Made by a program: the position numbers and the translations under genes. The notes under the pieces were generated by a model. It did no database searches, had not been told where the DNA came from, and was given only the letters and a program-made list of their open reading frames with translations. Below, one piece after another: positions 21,001-32,417 of a stretch of DNA of 64,000 bases; positions within the stretch are counted from its first letter, which is position 1; every line of letters begins with the position of its first letter. This DNA is from Tetracladium setigerum (Eukaryota; Ascomycota; Leotiomycetes; Helotiales): positions 3,844,001 to 3,908,000 of the forward strand of contig PZJY01000002.1 of NCBI GenBank assembly GCA_031472005.1. Reading direction: 5' to 3'.

Positions 21001-23997
21001 ATGAGTGGGCGGCTCCTGTGGGCCAGGGTCCAGCCTCTAGCACGAAGAGGCATCACGGCGCGTCATTTCCATCACCCTCCCACCTCCTCGGCCGGCGGCC
21101 TACTCAGATCAGACGCTGCAGTACGAGCTGCTCGGAGACGAATATGGCCTGCTGGAAATATCGCATTCTCCAATGCGGTCATGGTGCGGAATGTCTCGTT
21201 CGTGCGCATGATACCTAATCTGTTGTTGAAGTTTGCGAGGATACCGGCCTTATTTGGGGGAGCTACGATTGCGGGTTTGGCTTATGTTCAGTACCAGGCG
21301 ACTTGTATGTGAAGATTAGTGGTATGGGAAGGATGAATGCTGACGTTTTGCAGTGGCTGGAAACTATGCGATGGATATATTTGGACAGGCAAAGGAAACA
21401 GTGACGGGATTCACTGGTGGCATCTTTGGTGGCGTAAAGGGTATTGCACAGCAAACGCAGAAGGGTTGGGAGACTACGAAGGAAAGTGCGGAACTCCCAG
21501 AATGGATGCAGAAGATCCTGAGGATCCATGAGGATATTGGCACGAAAGGCGAGAGTGGTGAGGGAGGGGGTCCTGGAGGAGAACCGCCAAAGGAAAGTCG
21601 GGTGGGAGTGGGAGCCGCTGCTGTAGCAGGATCAGCTGCTGCGTACGGATATGATCAATCAACGGAGGAGGACCCAAGAACAGAAGGGGAGGCAGCGAAG
21701 GATGACCAGATGATGATTTTGACGAAGAAGATGATTGAGATTCGGAGCCTTCTGCAGACTGTTGGACAATCCGATACCTTAACATTACCATCCATCGTGG
21801 TCATTGGATCCCAATCATCTGGGAAGAGCTCGGTACTAGAGTCGATTGTGGGACACGAATTCCTGCCGAAAGGATCAAATATGGTTACAAGACGGCCAAT
21901 CGAGTTAACTTTGGTCAATACTCCGGACTCACAAGCAGAGTATGGAGAGTTTCCAGCACTAGGGTTGGGAAAGATCACCGACTTTTCCTCTATTCAGAGA
22001 ACTTTGACGGAGCTTAATTTGGCAGTGCCAGACTCGGAATGCGTCTCAGATGACCCTATTCAACTCACCATCTCCTCGCCACATGTTCCAGACTTATCTC
22101 TCATCGATTTGCCAGGATACATCCAAGTTGTTGGACATGATCAACCCTTGGAGTTGAAACAGAAGATTGCTGACCTTTGCGACAAATACATCCAGCCACC
22201 AAACGTCATCCTCGCTATCTCGGCAGCCGATGTTGATCTAGCAAATTCCACAGCTCTTCGGGCAAGTAGGAGGGTGGACCCACGCGGCGAGAGGACGATT
22301 GGTGTTGTCACCAAGATGGATCTTGTAGATGCAGAACGAGGAGCTGCCATTCTCAATGACCGAAAATACCCCCTACGACTAGGGTACGTTGGAGTTGTCT
22401 CGCGGATTCCCACTCAAACCACCTCTCTCTTCAAAAAGGGCAGCGGCAACATTTCTGCTGCGATAACAAAGAACGAACATGCCTTCTTTTCAGCTCACCC
22501 TGCTGAATTTGGCCGAGATTCCAACGTTGCAGTTGGCACAACTACATTGCGCAAAAAGCTTATGCAAGTCTTGGAACAGACCATGGCAGGAAGTTTACAA
22601 ACCGTCTCGGCAGCAATCGCTCAAGAGCTAGAAGAAACAACTTACGAGTTCAAAGTCCAATACAACGACCGACCTCTATCCGCCGAATCGTACCTCGCCG
22701 AAAGCCTCGATGCTTTCAAACACTCCTTCAAAGAATTCTCCGAATCATTTGGTCGACCACAAGTTCGTGAACTTCTCAAAGAAGAGCTAGACCAAAAAGT
22801 CCTTGATATTCTCGCTTCAAAATACTGGAATAAACCAATCACCTCCCTTTCTCCAGCCCTACCAGAGCCAGACTCTTTTGCCGATCTCCCATCGTCTGAC
22901 CCGGAATCGCTATACTGGCAACGGAAACTAGACGCCTCCACCTCCTCCCTCACTAAACTAGGTATTGGCCGTCTCGCCACTACCGTGGTGGCCGAGGCAA
23001 TACAGTCACAAGTCGAACAACTCATTGCTCAAAGCACCTTTGCCAACCACCCTTTCGCGCGTCAAGCTATCACCGATGCATGCGAGGGAATTCTCAACGA
23101 TAGATTCTACAGCACTTCCGATCAAGTTGAAAACTGCATCAAGCCGTTCAAATACGAGATTGATATTGAAGACGGCGAGTGGACGAAGGGACGAGCGAGC
23201 GTAGCTGGGGTGTTGAAGCGGGAGTTGAGCGCTGTGGATGAGGCAGTCAAAGAGGTGGAGAAGAGTGTGGGAGGAAGGAGAAAGTTGAAAGATGTGATGG
23301 CTTTTGTGGAAAAAGCAAGGAGAGGAGAGGTGGATGTTGTAGGTGACGGTGCAAGTGGAGCTGGTGGATTCAGTAGTGAGCTTTTGCAGAAAGGTATGTC
23401 TCTCCTCTTCCATTCATCCCACAATTCCTCCCCAGTCCTCACAAAACCAGCAAAACTAACCTAAGACCTCTGTTCCCAACAAATAGGCAAAGAAGCACTC
23501 TTCCTGACAACCCGCTCCACCCTCCTCCAACAACGCCTCCTCGCCCTAAAATCCTCCTCATGCGCACACGCCCACGCACCCCCTCAAAACCCAAATCCAA
23601 CTCCAAACCTCCTCAAAACCCCCAAGTCATCTGCCCGGAAATCTTCCTCGACGTCGTCTCCACCAAGCTCACCTCTACCGCCGTGCTCTTCCTCAACGTC
23701 GAACTCCTCTCTGAATTCTTCTACCAGTTCCCACGCGAGCTGGATGTTAGATTGGGGAGAGGGTTGAGTAGAGATGAGGTTGAGCGGTTTGCGAGGGAGG
23801 ATGAAAGGGTGAGGAGACATTTGGATGTTATTAGACGGAAAGAAGGGTTGGAGATGGTGTTGGGGAAGGTGAGGGGGTTGAGGGATTTGGAGGCTGAGGA
23901 GAGGGGGAGGAGAGGGAGTTTGGGTGGTGGTAAGAGAGGAGGTGAAGGAGGGGGAAGGAGGGGGAAGGAAGTGGGGATTTTTCTAGATAGGTTATGA
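21001..23997 (+). CDS. MGM1: Mitochondrial inner-membrane dynamin-like GTPase, one frameshift
   Basis: Orthologue of Mgm1/OPA1, the dynamin-family GTPase for inner mitochondrial membrane fusion and cristae shape. Exons 21001-21304, 21354-23393 and 23487-23997. The N-terminus is Arg-rich (mitochondrial presequence) and followed by a hydrophobic segment near residues 83-101 (A-L-F-G-G-A-T-I-A-G-L-A-Y-V), as required for the long membrane-anchored form; the Gly/Ala-rich region further on may be the rhomboid-processing area. GTPase motifs are G-S-Q-S-S-G-K-S (about residue 253), D-L-P-G and T-K-M-D. The GED-like end is V-I-C-P-E-I-F-L-D-V-V...T-S-T-A-V-L-F-L-N-V-E-L-L. In exon 3 the frame of G-K-E-A-L-F-L ends about 23590 and the GED continues in another frame, so one base is missing between about 23590 and 23630. 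Restored length about 951 residues. The function is expected to be essential, so assembly error is likely. Confidence 0.92.
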
Positions 23998-24000
23998 GAG

Positions 24001-24678
24001 AGAGATTATGAGTGAGATGCATGGGGTTTGTAGAGAGAGAGAGAGAGAGCGCGAGATTGATTGTATACCTAAGTAACGAACGAACGAATGGTTAGTCATA
24101 GTCATGAGCGAGCGGGCGTTTTGTTTGTTTGTTTTTCTTCTACCTTGGAAACCTTAGGTAGTTTTTGTATGGATGAATGGATGTGTGGCTGGGTTAGTGG
24201 GTGGATGGCTGAATGGGTGGATAGGTGGACGGGAGGATACTCTGTTTGATACATATCTCTTTCTCCGTCGTACTTGTAGTAAGCAAGTACTTTGTACGTA
24301 CACTCCTCTTCCTCGTTCAATTAGATACAATACACACAATTTTACCAAACAAACAATGTCACGCACTCGCAATTCAATGCACATGTGAGATATTATCTAA
24401 ACTATGAGATTTTAACGCGAGATATGAGATGGTAAGATGAGATGATCCTGTGAGTGAATAGGTAGGTAGGTGTTTGCAGCAATGGTGTATCTATTTCATT
24501 CGTTATGATATGCAGATGAAGCCACAACTCAAACCATTCAACCAAATCATTTCGTTCCCATCAATGTACCATCTAAATCCGAACACCCAATATCCAAAAA
24601 AATCCACGCCTAAAATTTTCATACATGTTCATATATACGAAGTGAAGAAAAGAAGAAAGCACCACTATCAGAGGTATC
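24001..24678. other. Convergent 3' intergenic region
   Basis: About 0.7 kb with simple-sequence stretches (GAGAGA near 24033, repeated ATGGATG/GGTGG near 24160-24230). No gene seen. Confidence 0.5.
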
Positions 24679-26276
24679 TCATGACCTTCTCCCCTCAACC
24701 GTAAACTGCACCGTCGTCTCCCATTTCACATCTCCTCTACCCTTGCCATAGCCGCCACCAAGTCCGTTCCTAACAAGCACTTGTATGCGATCTCTCAATC
24801 TACCCAACCCCTCCTCTCCTTTGACGCGCAACTTGAGATTCGCCATGCACAATCCGTAATGGACTTGCCAGAATCGCGCTTCCTCAATTCCTACCACCAA
24901 TGCCTCGGAGGAGATGGCTTGGATGACATCTGAGACGGAGGAGTTGGAAATGTTGGTCGAGCCGGAGTAGGACATGAGCAGCATGAGGCCTTGGGCGATA
25001 GCGAGTCGGATGCCCAGGAGGAACATACAGACCGCGATGACGCCGCATAGGATGCGATCGAAGTAGATGAATGTTGTGGGGGAGGAAACGTGGGGTAGGA
25101 TGAAGATGGTTAGACTCGTGGAGAGTGTTAGGAAGTGAGATGGGTTAGAGAGAATGGAGGGGAGTGCAGAGATGTAAGTGAAGCGCATTGCTTTGCCTAT
25201 CCTGGCGTGGTTCTTGAGACCGAGTCCGGAGATGAGAGTTCCAGCTATGGAAGCAAGAGCAGCGAAGTCAATCTTAATGGGGGACATGTCGTGGTCGTGG
25301 TCTGCGTGGCTATGTGGATGGTGAGGGGTGTGCGAACCGACAGATTCAAGGATGTGTTTGAGGTTGTGGGAGATAAGGTCGAAGCCCATGAAGAGGAGGA
25401 AAACGGACATGGCGAAGCCGGCTAAGACTTCTGCGCGTTCGAGGCCGAAGGGATGGCGAATCGAGGAGCGCTTCCACACGTCGAAATTGTGGAATACATC
25501 AACTACTACGCATATTGTGGCAGATATCGCGTCGAAGAAAATGAGGTGGGAGAGAGCCGTGAGGGCGAGCGAGCCAGAGGCAGAGTAGAGCACATAGGCT
25601 GCTATTAGCGCATGGCAGGCACACCAAGCTATCCTCCTCGTCTGATCTGTCGACATCGATGCCCATGCTTCTTTGAATGTGGGGATTGGGAGAGAGGCAG
25701 GTAGGGCGAGGGGCGCGCGAGGAGGGGGTTCGAGGAAGATTTGGTGCTGGGTGGAAACGGAACTGTGTTTGTATCTGTGGCCTCTTCGCTGACCGATGTT
25801 CTGTTTTTTGTTAGTTTGTGATATGAATTGGTCTGTTTGATTCTCGTCCGTGATCTGATATGTGGGAGGGGTAATAAAAAGTTTGTATGGCGTACTGATT
25901 TCGCAATCACCGGTGACTCTTTTATTGTCTGCGTCTGGAAGTTAAAAGGGTTGCGTGTCCCAGCTGGAGGCGCTGCTCCCATGGTCCCTTCTGAAGTCAT
26001 TAGGGGGGAGACTCCCGCAGAGGGGATGCCGGCGGACGAGAGTCCTGCTGAGGAGGGCATTGGAGAGCCCATGGAGCCAAATCGAGGGGAGAAGGTGTCG
26101 GAGTTGGGGGAGAGAGCACTGCGATCAAAAGAAAGATGTGGAGGCGGCGCAGCGCGAGATCCGCCGTCAAATCCCAATCCAGGGCCTGGTGCCCCATATC
26201 TGGGTTCTCCTTCAGGGGTCGGAGATGGTGGGGTCGGAGTGCGAGGGGGCGCTGGAATTGGCAGGTTGGAAGCCAT
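24679..26276 (-). CDS. ZRG17: Zrg17-like cation diffusion facilitator (secretory-pathway zinc transporter subunit)
   Basis: Cation diffusion facilitator family. Zrg17 pairs with another CDF (Msc2/Cis4) to bring zinc into the endoplasmic reticulum or Golgi. Two exons, 26276-25896 and 25800-24679, give 500 residues. The N-terminal 125 residues are Pro/Ser-rich and cytosolic; then N-I-G-Q-R-R-G-H-R-Y-K-H-S-S precedes about six membrane helices. A His-rich loop (P-H-H-P-H-S-H-A-D-H-D-H-D) lies between helices 4 and 5, as in zinc CDFs. The short region after the last helix matches the CDF cytosolic domain. Helix 2 has F-F-D-A-I-S-A and D-V-F-H, and helix 5 reads K-I-D-F-A-A-L; the usual HxxxD zinc pairs are altered, as expected for the non-transporting partner. 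Donor GTACGC, acceptor AACAG. Confidence 0.85.
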
Positions 26277-27362
26277 GGCTGCGATCTAAAGAGTTCGTTT
26301 GTGTCATGAAAGATTTGTTTGTCGTTCTATGTTGCGGCCTTTCGATCGGGGGTTGTGACAAGGAATGGCAATGTTCTGCTGGGCCAGTTGAAGTTGTAGA
26401 TGTTTGATATTTGACGTTGGATGTTGATGTTGATGTTGTCCTTCTCCCCCAACGGGAAGGTGCATTAGCACATCGTCATGACAGGCCGGCGAGCACTCGA
26501 CCATTCGACCACTTTACCACTTTACCGTAACCGAGATTGCTCGGGCACCCTGGAAACCTTAATCCAACCACCACTCCGCCAAGAGAGAGAGAGAGACGAC
26601 AGACCAGCCGCAGAGAAGCCAACGCTTCCACAACATCCCTCTCACACACAAACTCACTCACTCTCTCTTCCTCCTCCTTCACCTTCGCAACTTCTCTTCC
26701 ATTTAGCCTCCTCGACATCACCAAGCCTTGGTTAGCATCCTCCACAGACTTCCTGGCCTTTATCAGAATCATTTCCCTCATCAGAAGCATTCTTTGACAG
26801 GGTGGTCGAACTGGAAAAAGGGGCCACTCACACCACGCAAATCAAATCGATTTCGGAACATAAACCCGCCAAGACAACAAGTCCATTCTCAGCATTCTTG
26901 ACAATACTCAACTCTCATCTCAAGATTTGGTAGGAAGGAGTTCGATTTGGAAATACATCCTTTCCTGTTCATCATCACAAGAAAGTCTTTTTTTCACCTC
27001 TGCTTACAAGCTACCTCATACGACTTCACCATCTCGTTTTACTTCAGTCTTTATACAATTGTATGTAAAATCTGCTTCTGGTTTCAGGTTACTTCCTTTC
27101 ATTAAAAATTACCCACTCAACTTCTTCCCAGCCCAAAGCCTGCCCAACTACCTCAAAGGCTTCTGATTTCTTCTCCCCTCTGTACTATCTCGGTCCATCA
27201 GCCAGAGGCAAACGCTTCAAAGTATGTATGCTTGCGCGAGTTACGTGTCATTGTCTTCCAGAATATAGCTGACAAAACCCCAGTATATCCCTTGTACCAG
27301 CATCTTTTTCCCGCCTAGATAGAATGAGCTCCCGTTCATAACACGGAACATCTTCAATCACT
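26277..27362. other. Divergent intergenic region
   Basis: About 1.1 kb between ZRG17 and the gene at 27363. C/T-rich tracts near 26640-26720 and 27160-27190 look like fungal promoter/leader sequence. No coding region supported. Confidence 0.45.
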
Positions 27363-28436
27363 ATGGAGAACTATCCACCTCCCATTCAGGATGGCGAGGA
27401 ATATCTTCATGGGAATGAAGGGCCTCGCTCTCCTAGTAAAGGTTCCCCGCTAGGGCACAAGCGTAGCTTGTCTGGAAGCATCATGTCAAAGCTGTCATTC
27501 TTGAGGTCAAGTCCCGACGACCACTCTGAAAGGCATGAGAATTCCGACTTCACCCTTGGTGACAGTCCTGTCTCACCCAAGAAAGCTGGAAGGGCAATGG
27601 CCGTGGCTGTTCAGCAGCAGAAGACCAGAAGAAGAAAGGGATCTCTGCGAAAGGCTGCCCTTCTTGGACGAGGCGCTCAAAGAGAGAAGAAAGAGATCTC
27701 GGCGTTTCAGCTTGACACTGAAAGTAGTAATCTTGGGTATGGCGGTGACTTCAGCCTCTCCTCACCTGAAGACACTCATCATCAAGGCGGATTTGGCTTG
27801 GGCATAAGCGATACGACCCCTCGTCCTTCAATGGAAGGTTATGCTAGCAGAAGCAACAATACCTTGCTAACGCCCATTACCACTCTTCCAATGGGCCATG
27901 AAGATCTTGTTACATCGCCCACCTCTGCCACCAGTCCAACTCTCACGTACACGTCAACGACAGACGAGGACGATGTCTTGAGTATTCCTCACCACAGCCT
28001 CCCACCCGCTCGTGTTGGCAACTCATCTGGATCTGACTCATATTTTCCTCCTGGTGTTGGGTCGCTTGCCCGTCGTCGATCTGCCAATCGTGCAAAGTCT
28101 CCTTTGTCTATTGCAGGACTGTCTACCAGCCCTCTGCCAGTGCCTGATGCGGAATGGGACTACTCAGAGACTGAATGGTGGGGATGGATCATTCTGGTCG
28201 TGACCTGGGTCGTCTTTGTGATTGGGATGGGATCTTGTCTGGGAGTTTGGAGCTGGGCTTGGGATGTTGGGGAGACTCCATACGCACCACCTGAGCTGGA
28301 GAATGATGACACTCTGCCAATTGTCGGGTATTACCCTGCACTGATCATTCTCACGACAGTCATGGCCTGGGTGTGGGTTGTGGTTGCATGGGTTGGAATG
28401 AAATATTTCAGACATGCTAAGATCAGTGGGGATTGA
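27363..28436 (+). CDS. Conserved fungal membrane protein with disordered N-terminus
   Basis: Single exon, 357 residues. I recognise the type (a conserved filamentous-fungal protein) but not a function. Residues 1-270 are Ser/Pro/Arg-rich and likely disordered, with several phosphorylatable S-P sites and a basic patch K-T-R-R-R-K-G-S-L-R-K. Two membrane helices follow: W-W-G-W-I-I-L-V-V-T-W-V-V-F-V-I-G and, after a loop with P-Y-A-P-P-E-L-E, A-L-I-I-L-T-T-V-M-A-W-V-W-V-V-V. The protein ends 10 residues later with a basic tail. This layout suggests a tail-anchored-hairpin protein with a cytosolic regulatory N-terminus. The start at 27363 is the first ATG after stops and has context CACTATGG. 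Confidence 0.8.
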   Translation: MENYPPPIQDGEEYLHGNEGPRSPSKGSPLGHKRSLSGSIMSKLSFLRSSPDDHSERHENSDFTLGDSPVSPKKAGRAMAVAVQQQKTRRRKGSLRKAALLGRGAQREKKEISAFQLDTESSNLGYGGDFSLSSPEDTHHQGGFGLGISDTTPRPSMEGYASRSNNTLLTPITTLPMGHEDLVTSPTSATSPTLTYTSTTDEDDVLSIPHHSLPPARVGNSSGSDSYFPPGVGSLARRRSANRAKSPLSIAGLSTSPLPVPDAEWDYSETEWWGWIILVVTWVVFVIGMGSCLGVWSWAWDVGETPYAPPELENDDTLPIVGYYPALIILTTVMAWVWVVVAWVGMKYFRHAKISGD

Positions 28437-28722
28437 CGTGTCCCATGAGTGGCACGACCCGGACTGACGCCAAGTCAATTGGGATTCAGATCTGCTCTGC
28501 GTGCAAGATCAACTAATGCAAGGATGCTGGGTTTGATCTGAAATGACAGGGGTGTGAGGTCGTCTCCCTCCCAGTAACTCGGATCAACCACTCAGAAGTC
28601 TATCCGATGCTCTGGGTAGCCTATAACTTCAGGTTTCCAGTCGCGGTTCTCTCCTTCACGTCCCGATCTGGACTAGGTGGTGATGATGGTTGATCTGGGA
28701 ATTTCGACGCGTCCACAATGTT
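28437..28722. other. Intergenic region
   Basis: Short spacer between two same-strand genes; nothing coding seen. Confidence 0.5.
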
Positions 28723-28729
28723 TATATAA
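28723..28729 (+). promoter_or_regulatory. TATA box of the gene at 28923
   Basis: TATATAA, 194 bp upstream of the start codon, followed by a C/A-rich leader typical of expressed fungal genes. Confidence 0.45.
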
Positions 28730-28922
28730 TGTCCTCTTTCGACTGCAAACCAAACATTTTTTTCTTCATCGAAGATCGAAGAACAACAACAAACTTGTAT
28801 TTCCTCTCAGCTGCACCTCCCTTCTTCATCCCAACCAAGTTCCAATCAACAATCAAACCACTTCCCCAAACTTCCATTTCACCACCCTAAGATTACAACC
28901 AACATTTGAAATCTTTTTCATC

Positions 28923-30197
28923 ATGCCAAAACACGAAGTTCGACGAGGTGTCTCGGGCTCCATGCCTTTGTGTGATATCACCGGCACTTCCAAGGACAAT
29001 GCCAAGATCTACCATACCAGTGAGTCTTTACCCCGTTCTTCTGTTTTGCTCGAGTGCTGATTGCTGTGCAGAATCTCGTACCAAGGTACCTTGCAACCCA
29101 GAGGTTGTCAAACATGAGTACACCAACGGTCGTCTCAATTGGTCTCGAGAGCAAAATGAGTGGGTCTACGAGTCGCACATCTCTCGAAAGCCACCAGTCC
29201 TCAGTGCCGGCGCACCAAGAGTATCTGCAACAGCTGATGAGCCTCCCTACTTTGAGTAAGTCCAACGCAATTTTCTTGGAGCCCCCTTACTGACAGCCCT
29301 AGGTATGACTCTGGAACTCTGAGCTTTCATTACAAGCAAGGTCGTTACTGTGAGCACAATTACCATGACCTTGAAAACCCCTACCACTCCTCTATGGAAA
29401 AGTACCAATCTGCTATGGAGAAAGCCTGCAACCTCGTCAAGCAGCACAACCTGAAGGGCTTGCATCAGATCAAGAAGGTCGAACTGTTCATCTGCTCCAT
29501 CGAATGCGAGATTGACTATTATCTTGAACACCTTGTGAACTGCTCGATCCTCGAAGAGGTCATTCTGGTCGTTCATGATCACCCAAGCAAACCAAAAGAT
29601 CGCTTCGATTCTGTTAGACGCGAGACTGAGGAGCGAGCAAGGCTGTCCGATATCAACGATCTTGCAAGACTGTACTGCCGCAATGACAATGGCTATGGGC
29701 CTTTGCCTTTCATCTTCCGTCGCTACTCCATCGAAGGAAAGGTCGAATCCGAGCTCGCCCTCACACTCATGCAAGTCGTCCACCAAGAAAACTTCTCAGA
29801 TGAGGAAACACCGGATGAGCAAGCGGCGGATGAGCAAGCACTGGCCGAGGAAGATATCGAGCCGGTTTATTACGACTGGTCAACTCATCAGGGGTGGTTG
29901 GACTTTGAATATTCGCTCGATAAGTGGAACAGAACTCAACTTTTTGGTATGAACACCGGCCACTACATGTTCTATGATGGGTCGGATTCGGAGGATGTTG
30001 TGGAATCGGAGAATGACGAATCTGGAGATGATGAGGATGGAGGAGAGGATAGAGGAGAGGACGAGACGAAGATTGAGGATCGAGGAGAGGAGAAGCCAGA
30101 GGAGGTGAAGGAGGCAAATAAGAGGGGCAACGATCTCCAAATGTGTGGAACCATCGACGAGTCTGGTTATCTTGGAGATGACGAGGATGACCACTGA
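28923..30197 (+). CDS. Acidic protein of unknown function
   Basis: Unrecognised. Exons 28923-29019, 29072-29255 and 29303-30197 join in frame to 391 residues; donors GTGAGT and GTAAGT, acceptors GCAG and CTAG. The start M-P-K-H-E-V-R-R-G-V follows a C/A-rich leader (TTCATCATGC). The first 110 residues contain many Tyr/His/Trp and a few Cys; the middle, around K-K-V-E-L-F-I-C-S-I-E-C-E-I, looks globular. After residue about 260 the protein is increasingly acidic, with Glu/Asp/Gly repeats (G-E-D-R-G-E-D-E) and ends D-E-D-D-H. No signal peptide or membrane helix. It is the last conserved-looking gene before the accessory stretch. Confidence 0.72.
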
Positions 30198-31376
30198 GCT
30201 TCTTCTTCTTCTACTTTGCGGGGGATTGTTTGATTCTTGCTTGTCTATTGTTTCTCTTGGCTTTTAGCTCTTCTTTCTTGTTCTGGTTTTTGCTGATGTC
30301 GCAAAAACCCAACAGCAGCACCACACAACACACCACACTACACAATATGATGAGATGATAATGATGAAATGTTATGGTTGGTTGGTTTGATGGTTGGTAG
30401 ATAGCCAGCCAGCCCACTCAAAAACAAAAACAGATCGTGTACAGTACATACATAGCATACCTACTTAATCAATAATCAAAACCTTCGTTGCTTTTTTCAG
30501 ATGAATGTTCTGGAGTGATCGAGATCGGGGAGACTTCGGCTCATATTGGAGGCACAAGTCTGACAAGCAGATTACTTACCGGTCCGCAACATGATCTCAA
30601 ACGCTGGTTTGATTGGTGGGCCGACACCAGGAGCTACCCTTCCAACTTCATGCCAATATCGTTCTCCGGCATCCTCGGCAGCAGCACCATTGTTCCAGAG
30701 ATCAGTCGAGCCATCATTTCACCCTGGAAATCCTGTTTGCACTTCCATATGAAAGTATAGCTAATAATAATAACCAGGAAGTGGGGAGTTGAAGGCCATC
30801 AAATTTAATGTGCACTCGGTGTCTTGTGAAAAATGTGTCGAAATTTCTGTTAATTATATTACTGCTGCGACATCTTTCAAGTAGAAATCTTCAGGCTTGA
30901 TGATTGGCTGCGCAATAATCGCTTGAATTGGTATAGCGTTTCTTCGGAATGCAAATACGAAAGACCCCCAACTTCCTTGGACAGCATATCTAACGGGATA
31001 AAATGACACATGGGAGTCGCAATAATAACTCGATTAGGAATGAAGTAAGCAGAAATGCTCATACGAAGTAAACATCTTCATATTTTCTGGAGGAGTGTTT
31101 ACAATTATGTCCGGACCATTTGTTATGGCCCAAGAGCATGACTGGCTCCACTCCACAGCCGAGAAACGCACCCTGGGATTCCAAGATGGTTTCCTGACTT
31201 CGATCAACGTAGTTGCAGCCCGCAAAAATAACCACAAAGAGTAATGAAATATCACAGAGTGTCAATATATATATAATCGAACCTTTCTGTCAATTTTGCA
31301 ATCTACAATCTTACGAAAACCAAATTATTACTACACAGATAGCTGTGTGTTTCTGCGAATCAACGCCTTTGCGGAC
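30198..31376. other. Intergenic region at the left edge of the accessory stretch
   Basis: About 1.2 kb, AT-richer than what precedes. Short open frames on both strands (for example 30488-30760 and 31059-31265) begin with non-ATG codons or lack any family resemblance. No gene supported. Confidence 0.4.
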
Positions 31377-32045
31377 ATGTCGTTTCCCAAATCTTATCAT
31401 TTTGAGGTCACTAGCAGAGATGAAACCTTGGAAAGCGATTTTAAGGATCTCCCTACAGAACCCGTCTATCTCCAGAGCCATGCCTCAACCACTTTATACT
31501 CCGCTTTTGACGTAAGTATACTATGATAAATTCTTCTAAAATACTAAATAAATACTTAGGCGAGTTTTGATATCTATTTCTCCAACCTTTTCTGGCTTTC
31601 ACAAGAATTTCCTGTTGAAATAAGCGACTACCCAAACAACAGCTCTGCCTGGAGTATTGATAGGACTCCGGATAACGATTCTTCTACTTCAGCCTTTGGA
31701 TCAGACCAATTTGTTCCTACAACTGGCCAGTGTACAGCGACTCAGAACAACAACTCTGCCTGGAGCGTTGAAAGTACTCCGGATAACGATTCTTCCACCT
31801 CAGCCTTCGGTTCAGATAAATTTATTCCTGCAACAACCTCAGTATCACAAAATAGGAAGCAGCAGCGGAGACTTCAAAATCGCAATTCGCAAAGAGCTTA
31901 TCGTGCACGTCAAGAAAAGCTTTTAAGAGGACTTCAGGACAAGGTCGTAGCACTCGAGCGTGAGAACGAGGAAATCCGTCGGATAAACAACTTATTGTCA
32001 CGTAAATGCAGTAATTTCGAGGACATAAATTTTGAACACCGATAG
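31377..32045 (+). CDS. bZIP transcription factor with internal tandem duplication
   Basis: DNA-binding bZIP protein of 206 residues. Exon 1 is 31377-31511 and exon 2 is 31560-32045 (intron 48 bp, GTAAGT...CTTAG, phase 0); exon 2 has no early ATG, so simple scans miss it. The basic region from about residue 143 is R-R-L-Q-N-R-N-S-Q-R-A-Y-R-A-R, the N-x-x-(A/S)-Q-R-x-x-R-x-R signature of fungal Yap/Pap1-like and related bZIPs, followed by a leucine-type coiled coil (L-L-R-G-L-Q-D-K-V-V-A-L-E-R-E-N) of only about three to four heptads. The protein ends shortly after, so there is no long C-terminal domain or Cys-rich redox domain. Upstream of the basic region two near-identical 30-residue segments lie 37 residues apart. 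Likely a local regulator of the nearby oxidoreductase genes, by position only. Confidence 0.82.
31635..31835 (+). repeat. Tandem duplication within the bZIP gene
   Basis: Two copies with a 111-bp period: 31635-31724 and 31746-31835. Both encode N-N-x-S-A-W-S-(I/V)-x-x-T-P-D-N-D-S-S-T-S-A-F-G-S-D and differ at roughly one base in seven, many of them at third positions. The frame is kept. Confidence 0.85.
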
Positions 32046-32417
32046 GAGAGAGGAGAAGCAAAGGTTGCTACTGTTGGTCTCGCCAAGTCGAGAAATTTGC
32101 TCAGTTATCGGTAAGTACGACTGCTTACCCTAATGAAACATCAGAGCCTAAAAAATGTATAGAGAGTTTGATGTGCTCAATAAAGATCGGTGCTTTGCAA
32201 AAGCTAAGGAGAATGATAGAACTTTACTGGGCGGATTTAACTTGGAATGACGGCTTATCTCATTATTAACGGGCCCTGATATTACTATCCGTCTTTAAAA
32301 GGATCTCAAATACTACTTTGGAGTAACTGCTTACCTACCATGAATTAACGGGGCATCTTCCCCTGAAACAACGGACTGTTCCGCTTAAGAAATACTAGCT
32401 CATCTCTATCTGTATAT
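32046..32417. other. Intergenic region
   Basis: AT-rich spacer between convergent genes. No gene seen. Confidence 0.5.

Noticed and set aside
23590..23630. Programmed ribosomal frameshift in MGM1
   Set aside because: No X-XXY-YYZ slippery site in the right frame, and similar single-base breaks occur in unrelated genes of the window.
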